Shown: positions 1 through 7,925 of the stretch, in pieces | Numbering within the stretch: position 1 is the first letter of the stretch | Layout: each line of letters opens with the position of its first letter | DNA from: Saprospiraceae bacterium | GTDB lineage: Bacteria; Bacteroidota; Bacteroidia; Chitinophagales; Saprospiraceae | DNA length: 61,091 nt | NCBI GenBank assembly: GCA_025055285.1 | Contig: JANWXM010000022.1 | Location: 1-61,091, forward strand | Reading direction: 5' to 3' | Notes under the pieces: generated by a model | The model's input: the letters and a program-made list of their open reading frames with translations, nothing else | Told to the model about the DNA's origin: nothing | The model's database searches: none | Made by a program: the position numbers and the translations under genes

Positions 1-38
1 CATCGAAACATCCTTTCCCTGCTTTCCTACTGGGATTT

Positions 39-1400
39 TTATTCATGATTTTCTACTTTTGGGGTGCGGAAGATGCATTCAAAACCTTCCTTCAACACAA
101 TTTCCTTTCTTCCAGCAGTGACTACCCAATATGCATCTGGGTTCAAGTAGTGCTGTGCAAGTTGTTGAAGCGCAGGTGCATCTATCGTTTGAATGGTATA
201 CACTTGGGCTTCGAAAGCCTCAAAGGGGAGATTCTCTGCAACGTAGGCGCGAACTAGGTCGGAGATGTTCAACGGCCCATCTATACCATTGAGCAACATG
301 CCAGAGAGGTAATTGCGTACCATGTTTAATTCAGCAGCAGGGATAGGCTCTTCTTGAAGGCGCCGCATCTCAGTGAAGATTTCGCGTAAAGCCAGGTCGG
401 CTTTTTGGTCGTGCACCTCGGCAGCAATATAAAAATAACCATCGTGGGCCAGCGCATCAAGACTGGAGTATATGCCATAAGTAAGGCCGCGCTTTTCGCG
501 CAAATTGCTCATCAAACGCGAACCGAAGTAGCCGCCTAGTACGATGTTGAGGACGGAGAAGGCGTTGTAGTCGGGATGCTGCCGATTGAACATGCGCCTT
601 CCGATTTTAATAGCTGTCTGGTGAGCATTAGGCTGCGGCAAATGCACCCAACGAGGCGGTGCATCCGAAGAAGGGAGTGGCGGCATAGGCGGTGTAGGTC
701 TGGGCGGTATTTGACCAAAGGTTCGATTCAACAAGCGCAACACATCGTCGTCCACATGGCCACTGGCAATTAGGACGCCATTAGTCGGAGTAAACCAACG
801 GTCGAAGTGCTCCACGAGGTCTTCGCGCTGAAGGGCGCGATAACCTTCCACAGAAGAGTTATAGCCGTAGGGGTGTTCCGTGCCGAAGATGCATTCAGTG
901 AGGCACCGATAAGTCATTACTTCAGGCTTGTCTAGCTCCAAGAGGAGTTCTTGAATGCTATTGCGCTTGTAGGTTTCTAATTCTTGCTCAGGAAAAGCTG
1001 GTTCTTGCAGCATCTCTGCAAACACAGGAAGCAGCTCGTGTCGATACCTATACAGACCAAATAGAGTATAGCTACTAAAGTCCAGGCTGATAGGTATACT
1101 AAGACCAGCGCCATAAAAGTCGAAATACTCTGCCAACTCAGCGGCGCTGCGCTGGCGCGTTCCTTCGCGCACCAGGCGGCTTGTAGCACGAGCCACCAGA
1201 GGTTTAGCCTCCTGAGGCCTTCCGGCGCGATAAAGTACTTCTACTTTTAGAATCTCGCGTTCCGGGAAATGGAGCAAGTATAAAGGCATTCCATTGTCTA
1301 AATGAAGTAGCTTAGGACGCGGCAACTTCAGCGGACCTACCGGCCGAATGAAAGGAGCACTTCGCTTTAGGGAAGATCTCCGATTCGAAGGGTTTGCCAT
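39..1400 (-). CDS. M16B family peptidase-like protein, non-catalytic subunit
   Basis: This resembles the second (structural) subunit of bacterial two-component M16 peptidases, which pairs with a zinc-containing subunit to form a clamshell protease. The N-terminal half has the M16 layout (an AxxGR-like strand, then a REGT...SAAELAEY helix), but the HxxEH zinc motif expected just before REGT is absent. The C-terminal half carries the second M16 domain, with the SRLMSNLREKRGLTYG motif typical of M16 C-terminal domains. I chose the ATG at 1400 (MANPSNRR) because the 29 codons before it do not look like M16 sequence. A TAccTTTG -7 element lies about 50 bp upstream on this strand. The gene is divergent from dnaN. 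A catalytic partner would have to lie beyond the left edge of the window. Confidence 0.85.
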   Translation of the reverse strand: MANPSNRRSSLKRSAPFIRPVGPLKLPRPKLLHLDNGMPLYLLHFPEREILKVEVLYRAGRPQEAKPLVARATSRLVREGTRQRSAAELAEYFDFYGAGLSIPISLDFSSYTLFGLYRYRHELLPVFAEMLQEPAFPEQELETYKRNSIQELLLELDKPEVMTYRCLTECIFGTEHPYGYNSSVEGYRALQREDLVEHFDRWFTPTNGVLIASGHVDDDVLRLLNRTFGQIPPRPTPPMPPLPSSDAPPRWVHLPQPNAHQTAIKIGRRMFNRQHPDYNAFSVLNIVLGGYFGSRLMSNLREKRGLTYGIYSSLDALAHDGYFYIAAEVHDQKADLALREIFTEMRRLQEEPIPAAELNMVRNYLSGMLLNGIDGPLNISDLVRAYVAENLPFEAFEAQVYTIQTIDAPALQQLAQHYLNPDAYWVVTAGRKEIVLKEGFECIFRTPKVENHE

Positions 1401-1452
1401 ACTCTTAAGTAAACGTCTTCGCGCACACAAGAACGCACTCGTGGAAGCCGGC

Positions 1453-1460
1453 CAAAGGTA
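1453..1460 (-). promoter_or_regulatory. Bacteroidota -7 element for the M16B gene
   Basis: TACCTTTG read on the minus strand matches the Bacteroidota consensus TAnnTTTG. A TTTG that could serve as the -33 box lies about 24 bp upstream (1485-1488), slightly farther than the usual spacing. The start codon is about 50 bp downstream. Confidence 0.5.
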
Positions 1461-1476
1461 AGCGCTCTCTTTATTT

Positions 1477-1511
1477 TTTGCACACAAACGAAAAGCCCTG
1501 CCTTACTTTTG
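1477..1511 (+). promoter_or_regulatory. Candidate dnaN promoter (TTTG ... TActTTTG)
   Basis: TTTG at 1477-1480 and TACTTTTG at 1504-1511 are separated by 23 bp, close to the Bacteroidota sigma-A layout. It would give dnaN an untranslated leader of about 135 nt. It overlaps the opposing M16B promoter, so the two genes would share one compact divergent control region. Confidence 0.45.
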
Positions 1512-1653
1512 CCTCGGATTTCTTTCCAAAAAGCAATTTGTATCAATAGCGTTACTTCTGCATTGTTTTCTAACCTGGCTTCCAAGAGAAACGAGAGCTG
1601 CTACGAATATCGGCGCGAAAATCCAAGTATACATCTTCTATTTTGTTATCGTC

Positions 1654-2772
1654 ATGAAGTTTAGTGTCTCCTCCTCCGAACTCCTTAAGCACGTTCAAGT
1701 TGCTGCCGGCGCCTTGGGTTCCAATCCTGTTCTGCCCATTTTAGAGAACTTCCTCTTTGGAGTGTCGGGTAAACATCTCTCTATTTGTGCCACCGATCTA
1801 GAGACTACTATATCTACCCAATTGGAAGTGCAGGCAGACGAAGATTTTTCCGTGGCCGTGCCCGCCAAGCTCTTGTTAGACACCCTGAAGGCCTTGCCCC
1901 CGCAACCCATTACTTTGTCAGTAAACGAGGAAAACTTTTCTATTGAAATCACCTCCTCTTACGGTAGATACAAAGTTGCGGGAGAAAGAGGAACCCATTT
2001 TCCCGAAGTACCTCAACCTGAGAATGTAGATTCTGTGAAAATTAACAGCAAATATCTCGTCGAGGCGATTGCAAAAACCGCTTTCGCTACTTCTAACGAC
2101 GAATTACGCCCAGCTATGACTGGGGTATACTTCCAAGTGGATTTTCACAAACTTACTTGCGTAGCTACGGACGCACACAGGCTAGTCAAATTCACCACTC
2201 CGCACCTCGTGGGCGAAGTGGCTACCTCCTTCATCGTCCCGAAAAAGGCGCTTACCCTCTTAAAAAATACTTTACCCGCCGACGCTACCGTCGAAATTGC
2301 CTTCAACTGCGCCAACGCCTTCTTCACTTTTGACAGTATTCATCTCGTGTGCCGCCTCATTGATGCGCGCTATCCCGATTATAATGCCGTCATCCCTGTA
2401 GACAATCCGAATCGCCTCATCGTTCAGCGAGCTGACTTTCAAAATTCTCTCAAGCGCATAGCTATTTTCGCCAACAAAACTACCAACCAAGTCGTCTTAG
2501 ACATTGCCCATGGGAATTTGACCCTCTCTGCTCAGGACTTGGATTTCTCTAATGAGGCTACTGAGCAAATGCCCTGTACTTACGAGGGCATACCTCTTCG
2601 CATAGCCTTCAACGCCAAGTTTTTAGTGGAAATGTTGGGTGTCCTGGATACCGATGAAATCAAGCTTGAGCTCTCAACTCCTTCACGCGCTGGCGTTTTA
2701 ACTCCCGTAGAAGAAGAAAACACCGACCGGGAAATCCTGATGCTCGTTATGCCCGTCATGCTGAATGCGTAG
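1654..2772 (+). CDS. dnaN: DNA polymerase III subunit beta (sliding clamp)
   Basis: This encodes the ring-shaped processivity clamp of the replicative polymerase, which works as a dimer encircling DNA in the cytoplasm. The 372-aa length is standard. The protein opens with the typical MKFSVSSSELLKHV strand, followed by NPVLPILENF, and later YPDYNAVIP and the C-terminal VMPVMLNA, which matches the conserved MPMRL-like end of the clamp. Three repeated clamp domains of about 120 aa fit the length. The ATG at 1654 begins the conserved N-terminus directly. It lies 6.3 kb from dnaA on the same strand, separated by leuS and two small genes, rather than in the dnaA-dnaN operon common in other phyla. 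Confidence 0.98.
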   Translation: MKFSVSSSELLKHVQVAAGALGSNPVLPILENFLFGVSGKHLSICATDLETTISTQLEVQADEDFSVAVPAKLLLDTLKALPPQPITLSVNEENFSIEITSSYGRYKVAGERGTHFPEVPQPENVDSVKINSKYLVEAIAKTAFATSNDELRPAMTGVYFQVDFHKLTCVATDAHRLVKFTTPHLVGEVATSFIVPKKALTLLKNTLPADATVEIAFNCANAFFTFDSIHLVCRLIDARYPDYNAVIPVDNPNRLIVQRADFQNSLKRIAIFANKTTNQVVLDIAHGNLTLSAQDLDFSNEATEQMPCTYEGIPLRIAFNAKFLVEMLGVLDTDEIKLELSTPSRAGVLTPVEEENTDREILMLVMPVMLNA

Positions 2773-2994
2773 TACCGCTGCATCAACTAACTGGTCAAAC
2801 GACAATTCTAACTTCGAGTTTTCGATGAGCCTCTCAAATAAGAGTGTGAATTCAGGCGAGTTTTGGTGCTTTTGTCTGCCGACAGTTGTCGACGCTTTCG
2901 CCGACATCCTGGAGGGCGAAGGGCTGAGTTCTTCCCTTAGGCTCACAAAGAACGGATAGCAATAAAAATTAAAACGTATATCGAACTGTTGGGA

Positions 2995-5900
2995 ATGGAG
3001 TATCAACCGCGTTTGATTGAAAAAAAATGGAGTGAATGGTGGAAAAAACACCAGGTCTATCGAGTGTCCGAACGACCAGATAAACCTAAGTTTTACATTC
3101 TCAACATGTTTCCCTATCCCTCTGGAGCAGGGCTACACGTAGGCCATCCCTTGGGATACATCGCCAGCGACATTATTGCCCGCTACAAGCGCTTGCGAGG
3201 TTTCAATGTCCTTAACCCGATGGGGTTTGATGCTTTCGGCCTACCTGCAGAGCAGTACGCCATTGAAATGGGCATCCATCCAGCCGTGTCTACAGAGGAA
3301 AACATTCGGCGCTATCGCCAACAACTGGAAAACATTGGCCTGAGCTTCGACTGGAGCCGCGAAGTACGCACCTGCGACCCCAAGTACTACAAATGGACGC
3401 AATGGATCTTCTCGTTACTTTTTCGACATTATTACGACTACGATGCCGACAAGGCACTGCCCATCGAAGATTTGGTAAAGAGGCTTGAAAAAGAGGGCAA
3501 TGCAAATATTCGAGCGGCATGTGACGACGACACTCCTACCATCACGGCACAACAGTGGAACGATTTTTCCGAAAAGGAAAAGCAGCTCTTCTTACTTAAA
3601 TATCGCCTGACCTTTCCGGAGGAGTCCTTCGTCAACTGGTGTCCAGCGCTAGGCACGGTGCTGTCTAACGACGAAGTGAAAGACGGAGTGAGTGAGCGAG
3701 GCGGCTACCCCGTAGAGCGCAAGCGCATGAAACAGTGGAGCATGCGCATTACTGCCTACGCCGAGCGCCTTTTGCGTGGCTTAGACGAAATCCAGTGGCC
3801 TGAAGCCATTAAAGATCAGCAACGCAACTGGATCGGTCGCTCGGAAGGTGCCATCGTTCGTTTTCCGGTACAGGGCCACGATGGGCTCTTCATCGAGATT
3901 TTCACTACGCGTGTGGATACTATTTACGGAGCGACTTTCATGGTGCTAGCTCCTGAACATGAACTCGTCTCCATAATCACTACACCTGCTCAGCGGCCTG
4001 AGGTTCAGCTTTATTTAAAATGGGTAGCTTCCCGTTCAGAGCGCGAACGCATGGCAGAGGTTAAGCGTGTCACCGGGGTCAATACAGGTGCATTTGCCAT
4101 CCATCCGATAACGGGTCAGACAATCCCTATCTACGTAGCTGATTACGTGTTAGTTGGATACGGAACAGGAGCCATTATGGCCGTCCCAAGCGGCGACCAA
4201 CGCGACTGGAATTTTGCTAAGGCATTTCAATTACCGATTATTCCTATTCTAGACAGTCAAAAGAACCTCGACCAAGCTGCCGATCCTACTAAAGAAGGTC
4301 GATATATCAACTCTGGCATTATCAACAACCTCACCTTCGAAGAGGCAGTACCTGTCTTGCTGCAGTGGCTAGAGCAAAGAGGCTTGGGCAGGGCACGCAT
4401 TCAGTACAAACTTCGCAACGCCATCTTCAGCCGCCAACGCTATTGGGGCGAGCCAATACCCATTTATTGGAAAGACGGTGTACCGTATCTGTTGCCTGAA
4501 AACGAACTCCCGCTTGTTTTGCCCGAAATAGACAAATACCTCCCTACCGAAACAGGGGAACCGCCGTTGGCGCGAGCTCAGCATTGGCGCTACCGCCCCA
4601 CCCCGGAGGAAACTTACGAATACGAATATAGTACCATGCCTGGCTGGGCCGGTTCCTCGTGGTATTGGTATCGCTACATGGACCCACATAACGACGAGGC
4701 CTTCTGCAGCCAGGAAGCTTTAGCCTACTGGCGCTGTGTAGACTGGTATATTGGTGGCGCAGAGCATGCTGTAGGCCATCTCCTGTATAGCCGGTTCTGG
4801 AATCATTTCCTCTACGACCTAGGTCTGGTGCCCGAGCGCGAATTCGCTAAGAAGCTCATCAATCAGGGCATGATTCAAGGCAGATCGAGCATCATTTTCC
4901 GCGCTAAAGAGTCCTTCTACGAAGAATATCTCTGGATAAAGGTTCTCAAACCCTATCTAGATAGCTTCGGCCCTATGCGAATTCCTCAAACACTTGCCGA
5001 AGAGTCTTTTATGTACGACTTTGCCTTTGCTACCAACGACCTAGTAATCGAAGTGGTTTCTTGGAAAAAAGCCGAGAAAATCGAAATCGTTCGCCAGAGG
5101 GCCGAAGCAGATGGAAAACGCCTCCTCGTCCTTTTCACGGAAGAATTAGCAGCAGACATTAACGCGCATGAAAAGACCGCCAACCGAATCCGGCAGGCGC
5201 TGCATAGCCGTGAGCCCTTCTTCATGAGCGAACACGTGCCAGAGATAGAGCAACTCTTCGTTTCCTATGAGCTGACTGCAAAGTACTCGCCCGAGTGCTT
5301 TAGTCGCTTACATGTGGATATTTCTCTCGTCTCCGAAGACGTCCTCAACATAGAGGAAGCGCGCAAACGCCCTATGTTTCAAAAAGCCAACTTTAAAGTT
5401 GGCCCAGAAGGGCGTTTCTTGTGCACTTACGAGATTGAGAAAATGTCCAAATCGAAGTACAACGTAGTAAATCCCGACGACGTCATCGAGCAGTACGGGG
5501 CCGACTGCTTCCGCATGTACGAGATGTTTCTCGGCCCTGTGGAGACGAGTAAACCTTGGGATACCAAAGGTATCACTGGAGTACAAAGCTTCCTTAAGCG
5601 CCTATGGAGCCTTTATGTGGGTGCCGACAACACTTGGCTGGTTCAAGAGACTGAACCCACGCGGCAAGAACTCCGCGCCTTGCACCTCACCATTAAGAAA
5701 ATCACCGACGACATCGAGCGATTCTCCCTGAATACTTGTATTAGCCATCTAATGATCTTGGTTAATGAACTGCGCGACTTGAAATGCCACAAGAGAGCAA
5801 TCTTAGAGCCTTTAGTCGTTTTAATTGCACCTTTCGCCCCTCATCTCGCCGAAGAGCTCTGGCATCGCTTCGGCCATTCTACTACGGTTTGCGATGCTCA

Positions 5901-6123
5901 ATGGCCAGCCTACAATGAGCATTACTTAGAGACTGATCGGATTGTCTATCCTGTGCAAGTCAACGGCAAACTCCGAGGAAACATCGAAGTAGACGCTCAT
6001 GCCACTATACAAGAGATCGAGCAACTTGCCCTGCGACAAGATTTTGTGTTGCGCTATGCAAGAGCCAATGGCGTAAAGAAGGTTATTGTTGTACCTGGGC
6101 GCATTATAAATATCGTGGTCTGA
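2995..6123 (+). CDS. leuS: Leucyl-tRNA synthetase with an inserted nuclease-like domain
   Basis: This class Ia enzyme charges tRNA-Leu with leucine in the cytoplasm. The ATG at 2995 starts MEYQPRLIEKKW, the usual LeuRS beginning; an in-frame TTG lies two codons earlier. The HIGH signature reads HVGH at about residues 48-51 and KMSKS is at about 816-820. An editing domain and the VVNPDDVIEQYGAD segment are present. At 1042 aa it is about 110 residues longer than ordinary Bacteroidota LeuRS. The excess is one block, about residues 643-754, between MIQGRSSIIFRAKESF and FVSYEL in the strand leading to KMSKS. That block contains YDFAF...LVIEVVSW and GKRLLVLFTEE, which resembles a PD-(D/E)XK/DUF559-like fold. 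Flanking motifs are intact and in frame, so the synthetase is probably active. Confidence 0.97.
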   Translation: MEYQPRLIEKKWSEWWKKHQVYRVSERPDKPKFYILNMFPYPSGAGLHVGHPLGYIASDIIARYKRLRGFNVLNPMGFDAFGLPAEQYAIEMGIHPAVSTEENIRRYRQQLENIGLSFDWSREVRTCDPKYYKWTQWIFSLLFRHYYDYDADKALPIEDLVKRLEKEGNANIRAACDDDTPTITAQQWNDFSEKEKQLFLLKYRLTFPEESFVNWCPALGTVLSNDEVKDGVSERGGYPVERKRMKQWSMRITAYAERLLRGLDEIQWPEAIKDQQRNWIGRSEGAIVRFPVQGHDGLFIEIFTTRVDTIYGATFMVLAPEHELVSIITTPAQRPEVQLYLKWVASRSERERMAEVKRVTGVNTGAFAIHPITGQTIPIYVADYVLVGYGTGAIMAVPSGDQRDWNFAKAFQLPIIPILDSQKNLDQAADPTKEGRYINSGIINNLTFEEAVPVLLQWLEQRGLGRARIQYKLRNAIFSRQRYWGEPIPIYWKDGVPYLLPENELPLVLPEIDKYLPTETGEPPLARAQHWRYRPTPEETYEYEYSTMPGWAGSSWYWYRYMDPHNDEAFCSQEALAYWRCVDWYIGGAEHAVGHLLYSRFWNHFLYDLGLVPEREFAKKLINQGMIQGRSSIIFRAKESFYEEYLWIKVLKPYLDSFGPMRIPQTLAEESFMYDFAFATNDLVIEVVSWKKAEKIEIVRQRAEADGKRLLVLFTEELAADINAHEKTANRIRQALHSREPFFMSEHVPEIEQLFVSYELTAKYSPECFSRLHVDISLVSEDVLNIEEARKRPMFQKANFKVGPEGRFLCTYEIEKMSKSKYNVVNPDDVIEQYGADCFRMYEMFLGPVETSKPWDTKGITGVQSFLKRLWSLYVGADNTWLVQETEPTRQELRALHLTIKKITDDIERFSLNTCISHLMILVNELRDLKCHKRAILEPLVVLIAPFAPHLAEELWHRFGHSTTVCDAQWPAYNEHYLETDRIVYPVQVNGKLRGNIEVDAHATIQEIEQLALRQDFVLRYARANGVKKVIVVPGRIINIVV
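4921..5256 (+). other. In-frame inserted domain within leuS (PD-(D/E)XK-like)
   Basis: These 336 bp encode the roughly 112 residues that interrupt the conserved LeuRS sequence. Candidate acidic positions are Asp675 (YDFAF) and Glu686 (LVIEV), followed by a lysine-rich WKKAEK helix and the strand GKRLLVLFTEE. The order matches the strand-strand-helix-strand core of VSR/DUF559-type nucleases, but the lysine expected two residues after the Glu is missing (E-V-V). The domain may therefore be inactive or bind nucleic acid without cutting. The boundaries are estimated from remembered Bacteroidota LeuRS sequences and could be off by 5-10 residues. Confidence 0.6.
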
Positions 6124-6145
6124 AGGCTGTGCGTCAGAGCACATA

Positions 6146-6165
6146 CGACGAGTTAACGCTCGTCG
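6146..6165 (+). terminator. Possible leuS terminator hairpin
   Basis: CGACGAG and CTCGTCG form a perfect 7-bp stem around a 6-nt loop, 23 bp after the leuS stop codon. Only a broken T-rich run (tgcttttgcttt) follows, so Rho-independent function is uncertain. Confidence 0.4.
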
Positions 6166-6336
6166 GAGGCTGCTTTTGCTTTCCTATCTTTGGCGTCTTA
6201 GGAGCAGTGCCTGCGCAGGGGGGAGACAGAGCGTCGGCCTCTTCGAGAACTGTCAACTAGCCAATGTCAGCAGCGTTCCTCCACTTACAGGCACTTAGTT
6301 CTTTAGGCAAAACAAGAGAGAACCCCCGCTTCATTC

Positions 6337-6699
6337 TCATGCAGAAAACGACGTGCCGCACCCGCAGGTGGAAGACGCATTCGGATTGTTAAACTTGAAA
6401 CCGCGGTTATCTAGGCCGTTGACAAAATCAATCTCCATTCCTAGCAGGTATATGGCATGCGCCCGGTTCATCAACACTTTGATTCCACTGACTTCGAAGA
6501 CGTCGTCGCCTTCTTTTGGCAAGTCAAAACCCAAGACATAAGAGAAACCCGAGCAACCGCCTCCCTTTACTCCGACGCGCAAGCCATACTCTTCCGGAAT
6601 ATTTTCTTGCTGGCGAATAAGGCGCAATTGCTCAACGGCTCCCGGCGTGAGGATGATGGGTGAAGATGTTGCCTGTACCTTGTTTTGCGTATTCTCCAT
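6337..6699 (-). CDS. A-type iron-sulfur cluster carrier (HesB/IscA/ErpA family)
   Basis: This cytoplasmic scaffold/carrier passes Fe-S clusters to apo-enzymes. The 120-aa protein has the three cysteines of the family: one in GVKGGGCSGFSY and two in the C-terminal CGCGTSFS. The conserved FNNPNA segment precedes the second motif. Length and motif spacing are normal. It stands alone, convergent with leuS and with no suf or isc neighbours, so the sequence cannot say whether it is the IscA, SufA or ErpA type. A TAAATTTG -7-like element lies about 25 bp upstream of the start. Confidence 0.93.
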   Translation of the reverse strand: MENTQNKVQATSSPIILTPGAVEQLRLIRQQENIPEEYGLRVGVKGGGCSGFSYVLGFDLPKEGDDVFEVSGIKVLMNRAHAIYLLGMEIDFVNGLDNRGFKFNNPNASSTCGCGTSFSA

Positions 6700-6722
6700 A
6701 GAAAGTAGTGTTTTCCCTGCAG

Positions 6723-6730
6723 CAAATTTA
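6723..6730 (-). promoter_or_regulatory. Candidate -7 element for the A-type Fe-S carrier gene
   Basis: TAAATTTG on the minus strand fits TAnnTTTG. The nearest TTG upstream is only about 15 bp away, shorter than usual, so the call rests on the -7 match and its position 24 bp before the start codon. Confidence 0.35.
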
Positions 6731-6825
6731 TAGTATTACTAAACGCAACTTATGAGGTTAAAGTTTTGCCAGGAGGATGGCCTCTTTTTAAGGGTTGCTC
6801 CGCAGAGGACAAAGCGGCATTACTA

Positions 6826-6833
6826 TACCTTTG
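6826..6833 (+). promoter_or_regulatory. -7 element for the small membrane protein gene
   Basis: TACCTTTG matches TAnnTTTG exactly. Transcription would begin near 6840, downstream of an in-frame alternative start at 6795, which supports translation from the ATG at 6864. No clear TTG lies at the expected -33 spacing. Confidence 0.45.
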
Positions 6834-6863
6834 CTTGCCCTTTTGAGTTGCACTTTTCGCGGT

Positions 6864-7388
6864 ATGAATCTTTTTTTTGAAATTCTTAAGCTGACGCTGC
6901 CCTCGTTGGTAGTATTTTTTACGGTTTATTTCATGCTCAAACTGCTGTTAGAGGAGCGTCAACGGATGGATTCCCTTATGCTGCGCCAAGATGCCCAAAA
7001 GATAACCCTCCCTTTGCGCATTCAAGCCTATGAACGCCTAACGCTACTCTGCGAACGCACTTCTATTCCAAACACCCTCTTGCGGGTACGAACCCCTGGC
7101 ATGACTGTAGCCCAACTTACCCATGCCCTGCTCATATCAATTAATCAGGAATTTGACCACAATACTTCGCAGCAGCTCTTTGTCTCTGACACGCTTTGGC
7201 GCATCATCACAACTGCACGTCAACAGACCCTTATGCTCATTACGCAAGCAGCAGAAGGGCTCGACCCTCAGGCAAGCGATGAGGCCCTCGTGCAGCGCTT
7301 GTTTGCTATGCTCGAAGCACAGGGCGAGCCTACGCCCCTCCAGAAAGCCATCGTGGCAATTCGAACTGAAGCCGGACAGCTTTTCTAA
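6864..7388 (+). CDS. Small membrane-anchored protein of unknown function (DUF7935-like)
   Basis: The 174-aa protein has one N-terminal membrane segment (about residues 5-25, LKLTLPSLVVFFTVYFMLKLL) followed by a soluble, largely helical domain with RMDSLMLRQDAQKITLPLRIQAYERL. This pattern is familiar from a conserved Bacteroidota family of unknown function, and I infer membership from that memory only. The soluble part probably faces the cytoplasm, since basic residues follow the membrane segment. The start is set at MNLFFEIL because the -7 element at 6826-6833 lies between it and an upstream alternative start. It precedes dnaA by 537 bp, so they are probably separate transcription units. Confidence 0.8.
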   Translation: MNLFFEILKLTLPSLVVFFTVYFMLKLLLEERQRMDSLMLRQDAQKITLPLRIQAYERLTLLCERTSIPNTLLRVRTPGMTVAQLTHALLISINQEFDHNTSQQLFVSDTLWRIITTARQQTLMLITQAAEGLDPQASDEALVQRLFAMLEAQGEPTPLQKAIVAIRTEAGQLF

Positions 7389-7925
7389 CAGTCAGCTTTT
7401 CGGCATACTTTTAGAAGTACTTCCTTTACATGTCCTACAGCAGCACTGTTTTTCTCGCCATATTCAGTATGCGATGAACTAACGTAGGACGCTTCTTATC
7501 TAGCAAGAGGTGGCCATTCTGCAAGAGGTAGGGCACTAGCGGCGTATAGTTTAAGTGACGTGTTCGCTGTATCTCATGAGCCGCTTCTCCTCGAGAATGT
7601 GCCGAACACGCATATGCATAATTTTCAAGGAAAACGAATAATCGTTTTGTTAAAAGCCCAGCTTTCGTCCTTTTTTTAGAACAAAATAAAGTATTTTCCA
7701 AATATAAGCATTTTAATCTGTATACCCTTTTTTGCCTTCGCAATTATGTCTCTGATTGTCAGAGGGCTGATTGCCTCCCTATAAAGAGGAAAAAAATTTT
7801 CGTCGAAAAGTGTCTTTGAGCTTTTTCAAATGCCATCCGTTTCTCCAATCTTTGTCCTCCCTTCCGATAGCCGCGATCCTTAGAGGGTTATCTAGGTTTG
7901 TTTGAGTCCAAAAACTATCTTGGCT
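7389..7925. other. Gene-poor region upstream of dnaA
   Basis: No convincing gene is seen in these 537 bp. An AT-rich stretch runs from about 7615 to 7740, and a small perfect hairpin (CTCTGA-TTG-TCAGAG) lies at 7750-7764. I looked on both strands for DnaA boxes (TTATCCACA and close variants) and found no cluster; the best was TTATCTAGG near 7889, matching 6 of 9. It presumably holds the dnaA promoter and leader, but an origin cannot be claimed. Confidence 0.5.

Noticed and set aside
7750-7764. Small hairpin and AT-rich DNA before dnaA considered as an origin
   Set aside because: No DnaA-box cluster on either strand; AT richness alone is not enough.
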